From Bacillus sp. DNRA2 (GTDB lineage: Bacteria; Bacillota; Bacilli; Bacillales; Cytobacillaceae): 37,826 bases of DNA. The DNA lies in contig NZ_JABAIT010000030.1 of assembly GCF_012843265.1 (NCBI RefSeq), forward strand, positions 1 to 37,826, given 5' to 3'. The notes beneath the pieces are model-generated. The model searched no databases. It was not told the DNA's origin and was given only the letters and a program-made list of their open reading frames with translations. Each line of letters starts with the position of its first letter. Position 1 is the first letter of the stretch. The position numbers were made by a program, and so were the translations under genes. Of the stretch, positions 1-7,972 are shown piece by piece.

Positions 1-20
1 CTATTTCTTCTCTTACTCAT
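1..20 (-). CDS. 5' end of a gene cut by the window edge (possible IS OrfA)
   Basis: On the minus strand a strong Shine-Dalgarno sequence (AAGAGGAGGAG) is followed by ATG at 20-18 and the residues M-S-K-R-R-N before the window ends. Basic starts of this kind are common in IS3-type OrfA proteins, but six residues cannot identify a family. The start itself is well supported by the spacing; the product is a guess. Confidence 0.3.
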
Positions 21-102
21 AGTGGACTCCTCCTCTTAACTAAATTGTACTCCTACTAAATTTAGGTGTCCAAATCAGTTAAGGGGCTAAAATGATTTTA
101 CT

Positions 103-213
103 AACTTAACCGGAAAAACTCCGCTTAAAATTAAGGAAATAAGGGAATTTCCCAAGTTAAGCGGAATTTGTCCGTTTATTTTTTGAAATAATGCAAAATT
201 AACCTTAAGCGGA
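103..213. repeat. Repeated TTAAGCGGA / TCCGCTTAA hairpin motifs
   Basis: The 9-mer TTAAGCGGA or a near match occurs at 106-114, 120-128 (inverted), 157-165, 171-178 (inverted, degenerate) and 205-213. The first four make two small hairpins, 106-128 and 157-178, just upstream of a kinase remnant. They could be the end of an eroded insertion element. I see no gene here. Confidence 0.4.
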
Positions 214-380
214 TTTTCGATATCTTTTACCGGGAGAATCGAACCGAAAGTGATATATACGGCAGCGGCATTGGGATGAGTATCGTTAAGAATATCGTGG
301 AAGGTCATCAAGGAATCATCGATGTTAAAAGTAAAATTCATGAAGGCACGACAATTACGATTTCGTTACCGATAGAATGA
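192..380 (+). pseudogene. C-terminal remnant of a sensor histidine kinase
   Basis: The plus-strand frame ending in TGA at 378-380 reads an F-box-like stretch (RIFDIFYREN), then a G2-box-like ATP-binding segment (GSGIGMSIVKNIVEGHQG) and a typical kinase C-terminus (GTTITISLPIE). These are the last roughly 60 residues of a HisKA/HATPase_c protein. A stop at 189-191 closes the frame upstream and there is no dimerisation/phosphoacceptor domain, start codon or ribosome binding site. It is a decayed fragment, possibly cut off by the hairpin-rich sequence upstream. Confidence 0.75.
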
Positions 381-399
381 AATAATAATCTATTAAACA

Positions 400-431
400 A
401 ACACCGCACGGGGGTGACCGTGCGGTGTTTA
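400..431 (+). terminator. Rho-independent terminator
   Basis: A perfect 11-bp stem (ACACCGCACGG / CCGTGCGGTGT) with a 6-nt loop is followed by a short T run. It lies 20 nt after the kinase remnant and is probably its original terminator, now insulating the Rieske/cytochrome b operon. Confidence 0.8.
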
Positions 432-560
432 TGTATCTCCAACAAGAACTTCTATTCCCTATTCATGTCCCTAAAAGTAATCGGAAACCCTTTATTGTCC
501 ATTAAATGACTTTTAATTAATGGAAAAACGACAACTATGTGAAACACAAAACAAGGCTAT

Positions 561-574
561 TGTAAGCGTTTCTA
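561..574 (+). promoter_or_regulatory. Possible CcpA cre box
   Basis: TGTAAGCGTTTCTA matches the cre consensus TGNAANCGNWNNCW with one mismatch, about 95 bp upstream of the Rieske start codon. Catabolite control of a quinol-oxidising complex would be reasonable, but single cre matches are frequent by chance. The rest of 432-667 shows no gene. Confidence 0.35.
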
Positions 575-667
575 CACCATGTTACTCTGCATGAGATGCT
601 GCATATAAGAGGAAAATCTTGTGATTAAAATGTAATTGGCAAACTAGAATGACGAGAGGAGAAATCT

Positions 668-1141
668 ATGGGAAAGAAACAAATGGAAAAGAAATCTGAA
701 TCAGGAATGTCGAGGAGACGCTTTTTAAATCTTGGTATAGGTGCAACTGGGAGTGCCATCGCATTAGGTTATATAGGCTCTGCTGGGAAATTTCTAGAAC
801 CACCGGTAGCCAATGCAGAGACCCTAAAAGAAGTTGGGAAAGTGTTCGACTTTGAAGAAGGTGTTCCTAAATTTATTACTTATAAAGGTAGTACCGTCGA
901 CGAGGGCATCTACATAGTCAATATGGGTAAGGAAGGATGGCTTGCTTTAGAATTTCTTTGCACACATTTACAGTGCGCGGTAAGTTATGATGATGCATCA
1001 AAGCAATTCCTATGTCCTTGTCATGGGGGAGCATTTGATATGAAAGGGAATGTTCTATATGGGCCAATTCCAAAGCCTTTACAACGTCGAGTTATTGAAG
1101 CTCATGGGATTTCTGTACGTGTAGGGGGTAGGTTAGATTGA
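668..1141 (+). CDS. qcrA: Rieske iron-sulfur subunit of a menaquinol:cytochrome c reductase (QcrA-like)
   Basis: Electron-transfer subunit that takes an electron from menaquinol at the Qo site of a bc-type complex, on the outer face of the membrane. The 157-residue protein starts with a twin-arginine signal (SRRRFLNLG, about residues 15-23) with a hydrophobic stretch that stays as an anchor. The [2Fe-2S] motifs are CTHLQC (98-103) and CPCHGG (116-121), giving ligands C98, H100, C116 and H119 and a C103-C118 disulfide. Length is close to Bacillus QcrA. GAGAGGAG precedes the ATG. The stop overlaps the next start by 4 nt (TTGA), so the two subunits are translationally coupled. No separate qcrB/qcrC follows. 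This is likely a second bc-like complex, not the housekeeping one. Confidence 0.88.
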   Translation: MGKKQMEKKSESGMSRRRFLNLGIGATGSAIALGYIGSAGKFLEPPVANAETLKEVGKVFDFEEGVPKFITYKGSTVDEGIYIVNMGKEGWLALEFLCTHLQCAVSYDDASKQFLCPCHGGAFDMKGNVLYGPIPKPLQRRVIEAHGISVRVGGRLD

Positions 1142-2469
1142 GAAAGTGGCTTGACGATCGATTGAGAGTACAGGAACTCTTAGACGCAATGTTTAAACAC
1201 CCTGCTCCTAAACGGAGTAATTATTTAGACTACTTAGGTTTTGCTACTTTATTTGCTTTCTTGAATGAAGCGATAACAGGCATTTTATTGGCTACCGTAT
1301 ACATACCTTCCGCCAATGAGGCATACAGCAGTGTCAAAGCAATAGAAGCTTCGGTTGCTGAGAATTTTGTTCGCTCCTTGCATGCATGGGGGGCAAATTT
1401 CATGATTGTTTTAGTGGTATTACATTTGCTCCGTGTATTCTTCGTAGGAGCATATAAATACCCTCGTGAGTTAACCTGGGTTTCAGGAGTCATTCTACTT
1501 CTGGGAACGGTTGCCTTAGGATTTACAGGTTATCTTTTACCTTGGGATCAAGAGGGATACTGGGCGACGACTGTCGGCACTTCAATGGCGGGCTATGTCC
1601 CAGTGATTGGAGATCATCTCGTACAACTTTTACGGGATGGCGTAAACGTAACAAGTGCTACTTTGACCAGGTTTTACGCAATCCATATCCTTGTTCTACC
1701 TGGTGTTATCTTATTAGGCTTTTTGCCCCATATCTTTTTTGTACTTCGTCAAGGTATGTCTTCTACAGACGAACTTACTCATGCAAAAAAGCGCGGGGAA
1801 GATATCACCCAAAAATCACGCCCTTTTTATCCAAATGAAGCTTTTCGGATGGCTTTGTCTGTTTTGGTTATTGCAGTTTCCTTGTTCGTCTTAGCTGCTT
1901 ATTTCCCAAAGGAATTAGGCGATCCATCTGATCCATTAAACATGGATAACTATACACCGAAGCCAGCCTGGTATTTCATGGGTGTGTATCAACTTCTGAA
2001 GTATGTTCCTGGGTCGTTGGATGTTCTTGCGATGGTGGGACTACCATTAATAGGAATTCTTGTGCTATTATTCTTGCCTTGGATTGATCGTAATCCGAGT
2101 CGTCTACCTAAGAGACGACCAATTGCACTCGGTGTTGCAGCAGTAGTGATGTTGGGGTTGGGTGTATTAACCTATCAAGGAATGAATTCTGGACCTAAGG
2201 CATTAGCCACAACGGTAGTAGTAGAGCATCCTAGTTTTGATAAAGACATTCTTCCTATTTTCCAGAATTATTGCAATCAATGTCACCCAAAATACGGAAG
2301 CTATTCTGGAATTTCTAAGGAAGTTACTCCTGAAAATCCTGATAAAAGCTTGCTTTATGAAAGTATGACAGGTAAAGCTAAATTCCCGATGCCACCTGGC
2401 AAGCCTTTGAGTAAAGAAAACATAGAAACTTTTGAAAACTGGATTCAAGATGGGGCGAAGAATAATTAA
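1138..2469 (+). CDS. Fused cytochrome b6 / subunit IV / cytochrome c protein
   Basis: Membrane core of the complex with the Rieske protein upstream. In Bacillus, QcrB (b6) and QcrC (subunit IV plus cytochrome c) are separate; here all three are one 443-residue chain from a TTG start preceded by AGGGGGT. Residues 1-206 are the b6 part with four haem-b histidines (H82, H96, H183, H198). Residues about 230-320 are the subunit IV part. Residues 365-443 are a c-type domain with one haem site CNQCH (379-383) and a likely distal Met in FPMPPG (M418). Two departures stand out. There is no cysteine in the first helix (residues 31-55), where Bacillus QcrB carries the Cys binding the extra haem. The Qo-site PEWY motif reads PAWY (276-279). 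The only cysteines in the protein are those of CNQCH. Confidence 0.85.
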   Translation: MRKWLDDRLRVQELLDAMFKHPAPKRSNYLDYLGFATLFAFLNEAITGILLATVYIPSANEAYSSVKAIEASVAENFVRSLHAWGANFMIVLVVLHLLRVFFVGAYKYPRELTWVSGVILLLGTVALGFTGYLLPWDQEGYWATTVGTSMAGYVPVIGDHLVQLLRDGVNVTSATLTRFYAIHILVLPGVILLGFLPHIFFVLRQGMSSTDELTHAKKRGEDITQKSRPFYPNEAFRMALSVLVIAVSLFVLAAYFPKELGDPSDPLNMDNYTPKPAWYFMGVYQLLKYVPGSLDVLAMVGLPLIGILVLLFLPWIDRNPSRLPKRRPIALGVAAVVMLGLGVLTYQGMNSGPKALATTVVVEHPSFDKDILPIFQNYCNQCHPKYGSYSGISKEVTPENPDKSLLYESMTGKAKFPMPPGKPLSKENIETFENWIQDGAKNN

Positions 2470-2470
2470 C

Positions 2471-2590
2471 GGGACAAAGGGAAACGGGACAAAGGGACAG
2501 GTTTAATGTCCCAGTTTCAATCTCTTATCGATTAACTTTTTAAAAGCCGGGACACAGTACCTGTCCCCTAGTCCCTTCCCTAGTCCCTTC
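2471..2590. repeat. GGGACAGG-type inverted repeats between convergent genes
   Basis: GGGACAAAGGGACAGGT-like units (2471-2512) face inverted ACCTGTCCCCTAGTCCC units (about 2559-2590). The palindromic cores are at 2494-2512 and 2549-2567. The whole stretch can fold into a long imperfect hairpin between the cytochrome gene and the convergent GGDEF gene, so it probably works as a two-way terminator. A third copy of the core ends the DUF2231 gene at 24237-24255, showing a dispersed family. Confidence 0.65.
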
Positions 2591-3738
2591 TAGTCAGTAT
2601 CCATCCTCATTTTTTGTTTATAGGCCTGCTTGTTCTCATACATCAATGTATCGATTTGTTTTTGAAATTCCTCTGCTTTCATATGGGAATGGTAATCATA
2701 GACAGCGTAGCCCATACTGAAGCCAAGCTTATAAGGCTGGGCGCTGGATTCATTATATTTTTCTACACAGCAATTAATTCTGCCTGCAATCTCTTCTAAT
2801 TCATCCCTATTTGATATATCTAAAACAACACAAAATTCATCCCCGCCATATCGAGCGATAAAATCATTTGATCTTAGACAGCTTTTGAGCAATTTTACTG
2901 ACATCTGCAATGCGCTATCCCCTATATCATGACCGAAAGTGTCGTTTATCGATTTAAAGTCATTCAAATCTATCATCATTGCTGAAAAAGTCTTATCCTC
3001 AGAACTTTTTCTGATTTTTTCCTTCAAGTATATTTCAAGATTTTTGCGGTTATTTGTTTCTGTAAGATAATCAATGTGGAGGCTGCGATTCTGAATATTT
3101 AAAAATACAACCAAAAGAGAAAGGACAACACTGTTTAACATTAGGGAAATTCCATAAAAGGCAATTTGCAAAAAGATACTCACAAATGGTGGAAACGCAA
3201 AAAACACAAGCGAGAAAAAATGCTTCTTTTCAATTTTTTTATGATTAACGATTATGATAACAAAAGCAATAAGCAGCATCACAATCGTAAGAGAAGCAGA
3301 AACCAAAAAGAGCGGACCACGGTGGTAAATATTATCTGAGTCAATATAGTAAAACCAGCCAAAAAATTGCGATAAAATTACGATTACTGCATTTGCTCCA
3401 TTAATAGCTAGTAAAGGATAAAACAAGCGCCTCGTTTTCGCCTCATCCTGAAACACTTGGAAATGAACATATAGTAACCATAATGACGGTAAGATAGCAT
3501 TCAGCAGGAAAACGAAGAAATTCCCTGATTGATTTAAGATTGAATATATGTAATAGGAATTGCCATCAAACCGACTGAATATATCCGCCACCAGCATGAT
3601 TATCGTAATTTGTAACATCCTCATATAAAGCTTATATTGCAGGGATTCTTTATCATCATGACTTAAAGAGTGAAAGTAGATAATTATCAAAAATAATATT
3701 GAATAGATATTTATGCCCAAATTATATACTAAACTCAT
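2590..3738 (-). CDS. Membrane-bound GGDEF diguanylate cyclase
   Basis: Makes cyclic di-GMP from two GTP. The 382-residue protein has about seven hydrophobic segments in residues 5-215 (an integral-membrane sensor of unrecognised type) and a C-terminal GGDEF domain. The active-site loop RYGGDEF is at 296-302, the metal-binding segment MMIDLNDFKSIND at 254-266, and an inhibitory I-site RSND (289-292) lies five residues before GGDEF as in feedback-controlled enzymes. All catalytic residues look intact. There is no EAL domain. It is transcribed towards the qcr-like operon, with the inverted repeat between them. The signal sensed by the membrane part cannot be read from the sequence. Confidence 0.88.
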   Translation of the reverse strand: MSLVYNLGINIYSILFLIIIYFHSLSHDDKESLQYKLYMRMLQITIIMLVADIFSRFDGNSYYIYSILNQSGNFFVFLLNAILPSLWLLYVHFQVFQDEAKTRRLFYPLLAINGANAVIVILSQFFGWFYYIDSDNIYHRGPLFLVSASLTIVMLLIAFVIIIVNHKKIEKKHFFSLVFFAFPPFVSIFLQIAFYGISLMLNSVVLSLLVVFLNIQNRSLHIDYLTETNNRKNLEIYLKEKIRKSSEDKTFSAMMIDLNDFKSINDTFGHDIGDSALQMSVKLLKSCLRSNDFIARYGGDEFCVVLDISNRDELEEIAGRINCCVEKYNESSAQPYKLGFSMGYAVYDYHSHMKAEEFQKQIDTLMYENKQAYKQKMRMDTD

Positions 3739-3849
3739 AATTTTCCCGCCTTATTATTGATATATCCATATTATAATTCTACTATTTTTCACAGAAGTTA
3801 TATAGCGAAAAGCGAATGGTCTAAGCAACTGCATTTTTGAATAAACACA

Positions 3850-3879
3850 AAAAAGCTGCTTATCATTTTAGCAACTTCA
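3850..3879 (-). terminator. Second terminator downstream of nrfA
   Basis: On the minus strand an 8-bp stem (AAGTTGCT / AGCAGCTT, one G-U pair) with a 9-nt loop runs into TTTTTT. It lies about 100 bp beyond the first nrfA terminator. The 279-bp gap 3739-4017 holds only these two hairpins and the GGDEF promoter region. Confidence 0.55.
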
Positions 3880-3974
3880 GTAAAGTATAAAATTTGAATA
3901 TGATCACAGAGAGTTACTTCTTCCAGATTAAATGTTCTATTGACTATTAAGCACCAATTTGTCTTATAATAAAT

Positions 3975-4006
3975 AAACACTGGGTAACGGCAATTACCCA
4001 GTGTTT
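3975..4006 (-). terminator. nrfHA terminator
   Basis: A stem of about 12 bp (AACACTGGGTAA / TTACCCAGTGTT) with a 6-nt loop lies just after the nrfA stop codon and is followed on the minus strand by a T/A-rich tract. Confidence 0.85.
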
Positions 4007-4017
4007 TGATCAATTTC

Positions 4018-5466
4018 TTATTTTTTTGGTGCAGCAGGTGCTGCTACAGGCTGTAAGGCTGGGAAGTAACTATTAACCGCGTGATCTTTTTTCTTAAAGT
4101 TATCCTTCTCGTCATATACAGCCTGCTTCGCTTTTTCTATCTCATGATCAAGTTCTTCTAGGTTTACACCCTTCTTGACTAATTCCTCCGTTGCAATTCG
4201 GATTGCTTCATTGGATGCAACTTCAGATTTTCTAAGTGAATCCATAGAACCTTGTGGATTATGGAATCCCGCTGAACTCTCAGCGGCACAAATATCCCAG
4301 AACCATTGTCCTTTACGAACAGCTGCTTGAGCCTGCTTAATTTTTTCTTCACTTACTCCACTAATAATCATTTTATTGACATAATAATGAGCAGTAATTG
4401 AAACATCTTCAGCACTGTGCAATGCTTTCATATGAGTATCTTGAATTTCCGTAACACGCTCTTTTAATTCATCAATTTCACGGTTTGTATGACAGGTTCC
4501 ACAAGATTGCTCCATTGTTTTAAGAGGAGAAGTCCACCAATGTGAAGTGATTTTCTTTTTACCGTCAACACGTTCATATGGCATATGACAGTCTGCACAT
4601 GATACACCTGCTTTTCCGTGCGGACCTTCCATATGAGTTTCAAAATCAGGATGCTGGCCTTTTAGCATTGGAGTTCCTGAAATGTTATGAACCCAGTCTT
4701 TTTCAAAGCCATTTTCTTTAGCTGTCGTTTCATAATATTCGTACATTTCTTCCGGTTTAAATCCATTTGCCCATGGAAAAGTCACTTCCCCGTTTTTAGC
4801 AGCAAAATGGTATTCTACGTGACATTGTGCACAAACATAGCTTCTCATGTCATTTTTAGTTGCCTTAGAAATATCGATTCCTTGAGATTCCATTCCTTTT
4901 GTAAAACTAGGACGGGTAATACGTAAATCCATTGTTTGTGGATCATGACAGTCAGTACAACCGATTGGTGAGTGACCCATTGCTTCTGCTTTTGGCCAAA
5001 TGTCATTATTAAAGTTTCCACCCCAATAATCGTCACCCATTTCCTCAATCATGTGTGGAACAGCTGTAGATTTACAGGTTAAACAAGATCCAATTGATTT
5101 GTCATTGATACGAGCAGTTTCGCGAATATCTACGTTCGCGTAAGCGTGGCCGCGGTCTTCAGTATACTGTGTTGCAAATCCATATCCATTAAAAAGAATT
5201 GGCAAATATGGTTCTTTATCATGATCATATTTACTACGATTAATAGAACCTGCATATTTCGTATCTTCCATTTCTTCTGTTTTGTAGAAGCTTTTATATT
5301 GAAGCGGGAATAAATCCTTAAACGCTTCATTTCTAATTTCATCTTTTGATAAGCCAGTTTTTAACTTTTCAGCTTTCTCTGTCACTTCTGCTCCTGAGCA
5401 ACCTGCAATCAGCATGATGGCAGCGACAAGGGCTAAATAAATCCAATGAAGTTGTTTGCTAGCCAT
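4018..5466 (-). CDS. nrfA: Ammonia-forming cytochrome c nitrite reductase NrfA
   Basis: Catalyses six-electron reduction of nitrite to ammonium outside the cytoplasm. The 482-residue protein has five haem sites: the catalytic lysine-ligated CLTCK (128-132) and four CXXCH (CTDCH 170-174, CAQCH 212-216, CADCH 290-294, CGTCH 322-326). Active-site Tyr and His are visible near Y219 and in KGQH (H272). It is made as a lipoprotein (lipobox IAGC, Cys23), as expected for a Gram-positive that must anchor it. The C-terminus is Pro/Ala-rich. It overlaps nrfH by 8 nt and has its own AGGGAGG inside nrfH, indicating coupled translation. It partners NrfH, and the nitrate reductase operon upstream supplies nitrite. 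Family length and motifs fit well. Confidence 0.95.
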   Translation of the reverse strand: MASKQLHWIYLALVAAIMLIAGCSGAEVTEKAEKLKTGLSKDEIRNEAFKDLFPLQYKSFYKTEEMEDTKYAGSINRSKYDHDKEPYLPILFNGYGFATQYTEDRGHAYANVDIRETARINDKSIGSCLTCKSTAVPHMIEEMGDDYWGGNFNNDIWPKAEAMGHSPIGCTDCHDPQTMDLRITRPSFTKGMESQGIDISKATKNDMRSYVCAQCHVEYHFAAKNGEVTFPWANGFKPEEMYEYYETTAKENGFEKDWVHNISGTPMLKGQHPDFETHMEGPHGKAGVSCADCHMPYERVDGKKKITSHWWTSPLKTMEQSCGTCHTNREIDELKERVTEIQDTHMKALHSAEDVSITAHYYVNKMIISGVSEEKIKQAQAAVRKGQWFWDICAAESSAGFHNPQGSMDSLRKSEVASNEAIRIATEELVKKGVNLEELDHEIEKAKQAVYDEKDNFKKKDHAVNSYFPALQPVAAPAAPKK

Positions 5467-5983
5467 TGTTCATTGATCCTCCCTTATTTTCTAATAACTC
5501 TCCCGGTTTTGGTGCCTTATAGAATTCTTCTGTTTTAAAGCCTTTTCCATGCGGTACAGACTGGTGACAGACCGTACAGTTCTCTTTTGCATCATGTGAA
5601 ATATTATCTAACGTGCTCTTATGGCAGTTAATGCAATTGGAATTGATCGCTTCCTTTGAGCCAGCAGTCGGATGCAGAACACCAGGAATTTTTTCTTCAC
5701 CTAATGTGTTATAGTAGACGTGCCCTAATCCCGACTTCGCTTTGAATGTATATTTGCTCACTAAAGAATCGTGTGGTAAATGGCAGTCGCCACAAGCTAT
5801 CTCAGCATGGGCAGAATCTGTAAAAGAATCATAAACATTGTTCATGATATGACAGCCCTTACAAAATTCACCAGAGTCAGTATAGGCTAACGTTTTTGCC
5901 GTCACCACTGATCCAATAATTCCAACAAATAATCCAATCAACAGAAGCAATCGTTTATCAATTGCTAGAAATTTTTTCAACAT
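5459..5983 (-). CDS. nrfH: NrfH tetrahaem menaquinol dehydrogenase
   Basis: Oxidises menaquinol and passes electrons to NrfA. The 174-residue protein has one N-terminal membrane helix (about 11-30) and four haem motifs: CKGCH (41-45), CGDCH (64-68), CINCH (117-121) and CTVCH (136-140), the NapC/NirT-family NrfH pattern. I choose ATG at 5983 because AAGGGAGGTGA lies directly in front. The frame stays open 20 codons further upstream without a ribosome binding site. About 100 bp upstream ends a MITE-like insertion, so nrfHA may be transcribed from its own short promoter region and not only by read-through from moeA. Confidence 0.93.
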   Translation of the reverse strand: MLKKFLAIDKRLLLLIGLFVGIIGSVVTAKTLAYTDSGEFCKGCHIMNNVYDSFTDSAHAEIACGDCHLPHDSLVSKYTFKAKSGLGHVYYNTLGEEKIPGVLHPTAGSKEAINSNCINCHKSTLDNISHDAKENCTVCHQSVPHGKGFKTEEFYKAPKPGELLENKGGSMNNG

Positions 5984-6018
5984 GATTTCACCTCCCTTGA
6001 AAAATAAATATCTATTAA

Positions 6019-6035
6019 AACACATATAACGTGTT
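6019..6035. promoter_or_regulatory. Inverted repeat upstream of nrfH
   Basis: AACAC-N7-GTGTT lies 36-52 bp before the nrfH start, in the only non-element sequence upstream of it. It is not an Fnr (TGTGA-N6-TCACA) or cre match. It may be an operator for an unidentified regulator, or chance. Confidence 0.25.
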
Positions 6036-6083
6036 CTAACCAAAATAGTGAAGCCTTGGCTGGATTTACTATTTTAAGATTAA

Positions 6084-6395
6084 GGCTGTGTTAAACTTGA
6101 CTGTTGATTTCCGCTCCAGGCGCTTGCTTTCCGCGGGGCGGGCGGTGAGCCTGTCTAGCTACAGCGGCTAGGGGCTCGGGGTCATAAGCCAATCCGTCAA
6201 GAAGGTCAAAGAACGACCTTCATGCAGGCTCGTCTTATGCCTGTCACCCCTGGGCAAGCCGCTTCCACTTTTCCTTCTCCTCGGAGCTAAAGCTCCTGTG
6301 GAGTCTCACCTGTCCAGCTGCTCCCGCAGGAGTCAAGCGCCTTCCGCTCCAATCAACATTGTGTTAAAAAATCAACACTGAGCTTTAACACAGCC
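6084..6395. mobile_element. 312-bp MITE-like element with 8-bp target site duplication
   Basis: The element is bounded by the inverted repeats GGCTGTGTTAAA (6084-6095) and TTTAACACAGCC (6384-6395). After six unmatched bases the repeats continue with a second matching block, TGTTGATT. It is flanked by a perfect 8-bp direct duplication AAGATTAA (6076-6083 and 6396-6403). The interior is much richer in G+C than its surroundings, contains a hairpin (GAAGGTC / GACCTTC) and has no coding capacity. Ends beginning with GG and an 8-bp duplication fit mobilisation by an ISL3- or IS1595-like transposase. It separates moeA from nrfH. Confidence 0.85.
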
Positions 6396-6468
6396 AAGAT
6401 TAAAGTAAATAGTAGGATTGCAGTAGTAACGAAGCCTACCACCAAAAAAGGTGACAGACATACCGCTA

Positions 6469-7755
6469 TCATTCTTTTCTATTGGAATCCTGCCAAAGAG
6501 TTTGGCTTCCCTCTTCATCCTCTAGTAGGAGGGCTGTTACCTTGTCCCCATTTTGAAAATGACGTGTACTGCCAGGTAAAACCATCAGTGTGTCGGTTTT
6601 CGCTAGACTCAATACTGCATTCGACTTGTCCATTCCAACTGGTCTTGCGATCATTTCACCATTTTCAAAAAACAGCTTACTTCGAACAAATCGAGTAAAT
6701 GGATTTACTTTTGGAAAATCACAAGCAAGGGAAACCGTTTCAAACTTTAAATAAGGATGATCACTATAGAGCATTTTTCGAATAATCGGTCTAACAAACA
6801 GCTCAAAACCAACATAGCTTGCAGAAGGATTTCCAGATAAACCAAACAAAAGTTTTCCTTCAAGTGCAGTTACAGTTGTAACACTGCCAGGTCTCATCGC
6901 CACTTTATTAAACAAGACGTTACCATTTAATCTTTTGTAGATTTCTGGCATTAAATCATAATCACCTACCGATACACCACCGGTAGTAATTAAAATATCA
7001 ACCTTATTTAACGCCAACGAAATCGCTTCATAACAGGGTTCTATTTCATCCGGAAGCTTACCAAAGAAGATTGGTTCTGCCCCGATTCTTTTTGCTTGGG
7101 CATCAATCATGTAGGAATTACTATTTCGAATTTTCCCATCCTGTAACGATTCACTCACATCAAGAAGTTCAGAACCTGTGGCGAAAATTCCGATTTTCGG
7201 CTTGACTGCAACAGGAACTTGAGAATATCCGAAAGTAGCAAGGACTGCTTTTACTCCCGGATTTATTCTTGTCCCTTTTTTAATTACGATTTCACCACTT
7301 CTTGTTTCTTCAGCTTGATAAGAAAGATGTTCCCCCATCTTCACTTGTCGCTTTATCGAAATATATTTTTCTCCTTCATTAGTAAACTCTTTTACTAATT
7401 CGATCGCGATGACGGCGTTTGCGCCTTTTGGTATTTTAGCCCCGGTCATAATCCTTGAAACTTCAAATGGACCCAGTTCTTTCCTCGGAACCATCCCTGC
7501 TGCAATTTCCTCTACTACTTTTAATTTTATAGGTGTAATGGAAGAAGCAATTTCTGTATCCTCCGCCCTTAAAGCAAACCCATCATAACCAGAACGAGTG
7601 AACATCGGCACATCATGAGTGGCGATAATATCTTCAGCCAAATAGCGATAATCGCATTCATCAATTGGAATCATTTCTTCCTTACCACCAAGTTGGTGGA
7701 CCATCACTCTTTTTACTGCTTCAATTATTTGAATTGGATGACGTACTTCTAGCAA
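6469..7755 (-). CDS. moeA: Molybdopterin molybdenumtransferase MoeA
   Basis: Inserts molybdenum into adenylylated molybdopterin to form Mo cofactor, needed by the nitrate reductase encoded upstream. The 428-residue protein shows the MoeA landmarks: FTRSGYDGFALRA near residues 52-64, RIMTGAKIPKGANAV, a MoCF-binding domain with FATGSELLDV and ITTGGVSVGDYDLM, and MRPGS plus GLSGNPSASYVGFE towards the end. Start is TTG with GAGGTGA seven bases upstream. It lies 19 bp after the small membrane protein in the nitrate reductase operon, which explains its position. No other Mo-cofactor gene is in the window. Confidence 0.92.
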   Translation of the reverse strand: MLEVRHPIQIIEAVKRVMVHQLGGKEEMIPIDECDYRYLAEDIIATHDVPMFTRSGYDGFALRAEDTEIASSITPIKLKVVEEIAAGMVPRKELGPFEVSRIMTGAKIPKGANAVIAIELVKEFTNEGEKYISIKRQVKMGEHLSYQAEETRSGEIVIKKGTRINPGVKAVLATFGYSQVPVAVKPKIGIFATGSELLDVSESLQDGKIRNSNSYMIDAQAKRIGAEPIFFGKLPDEIEPCYEAISLALNKVDILITTGGVSVGDYDLMPEIYKRLNGNVLFNKVAMRPGSVTTVTALEGKLLFGLSGNPSASYVGFELFVRPIIRKMLYSDHPYLKFETVSLACDFPKVNPFTRFVRSKLFFENGEMIARPVGMDKSNAVLSLAKTDTLMVLPGSTRHFQNGDKVTALLLEDEEGSQTLWQDSNRKE

Positions 7756-7774
7756 TTAGTTCACCTCATAAGTT

Positions 7775-7972
7775 TTAACTGTTACTTTTTCTTTTTTCGC
7801 ACCAAAAATAAATCCAAATTGCTGTAGGAAAAAGTAAAAAGTTTAAAAAGCAAAGCAGAACTACATTTACATAATTTTGATAAAAATACTGATGGACCAA
7901 ATATTGAGTAAAAATAATGTTAAGCATTAAAATTCCACACAATAAAATGATACTCAAATCATTAAGCTTCAT
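7775..7972 (-). CDS. Small two-helix membrane protein
   Basis: A 65-residue protein with two hydrophobic segments (about 7-27 and 34-55) and a basic C-terminus (CEKRKSNS). Its ATG lies inside the end of the Rieske gene (11-nt overlap) after GGGGTGA, so translation is coupled and the gene is likely real despite its size. I do not recognise a family. Its place between the Rieske protein and moeA suggests a role in assembly or anchoring of the nitrate reductase complex; that is inference. Confidence 0.6.
   Translation of the reverse strand: MKLNDLSIILLCGILMLNIIFTQYLVHQYFYQNYVNVVLLCFLNFLLFPTAIWIYFWCEKRKSNS

Noticed and set aside
87-341. 84-codon minus-strand frame at the left end
   Set aside because: It lies antisense to the histidine-kinase remnant, whose protein motifs are clear on the plus strand.
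538-550. TGTGAAACACAAA upstream of the Rieske gene as an Fnr site
   Set aside because: Only one half matches TGTGA; the second half does not resemble TCACA.
3798-4013. 71-codon minus-strand frame between GGDEF and nrfA
   Set aside because: It covers two terminators and has no ribosome binding site.
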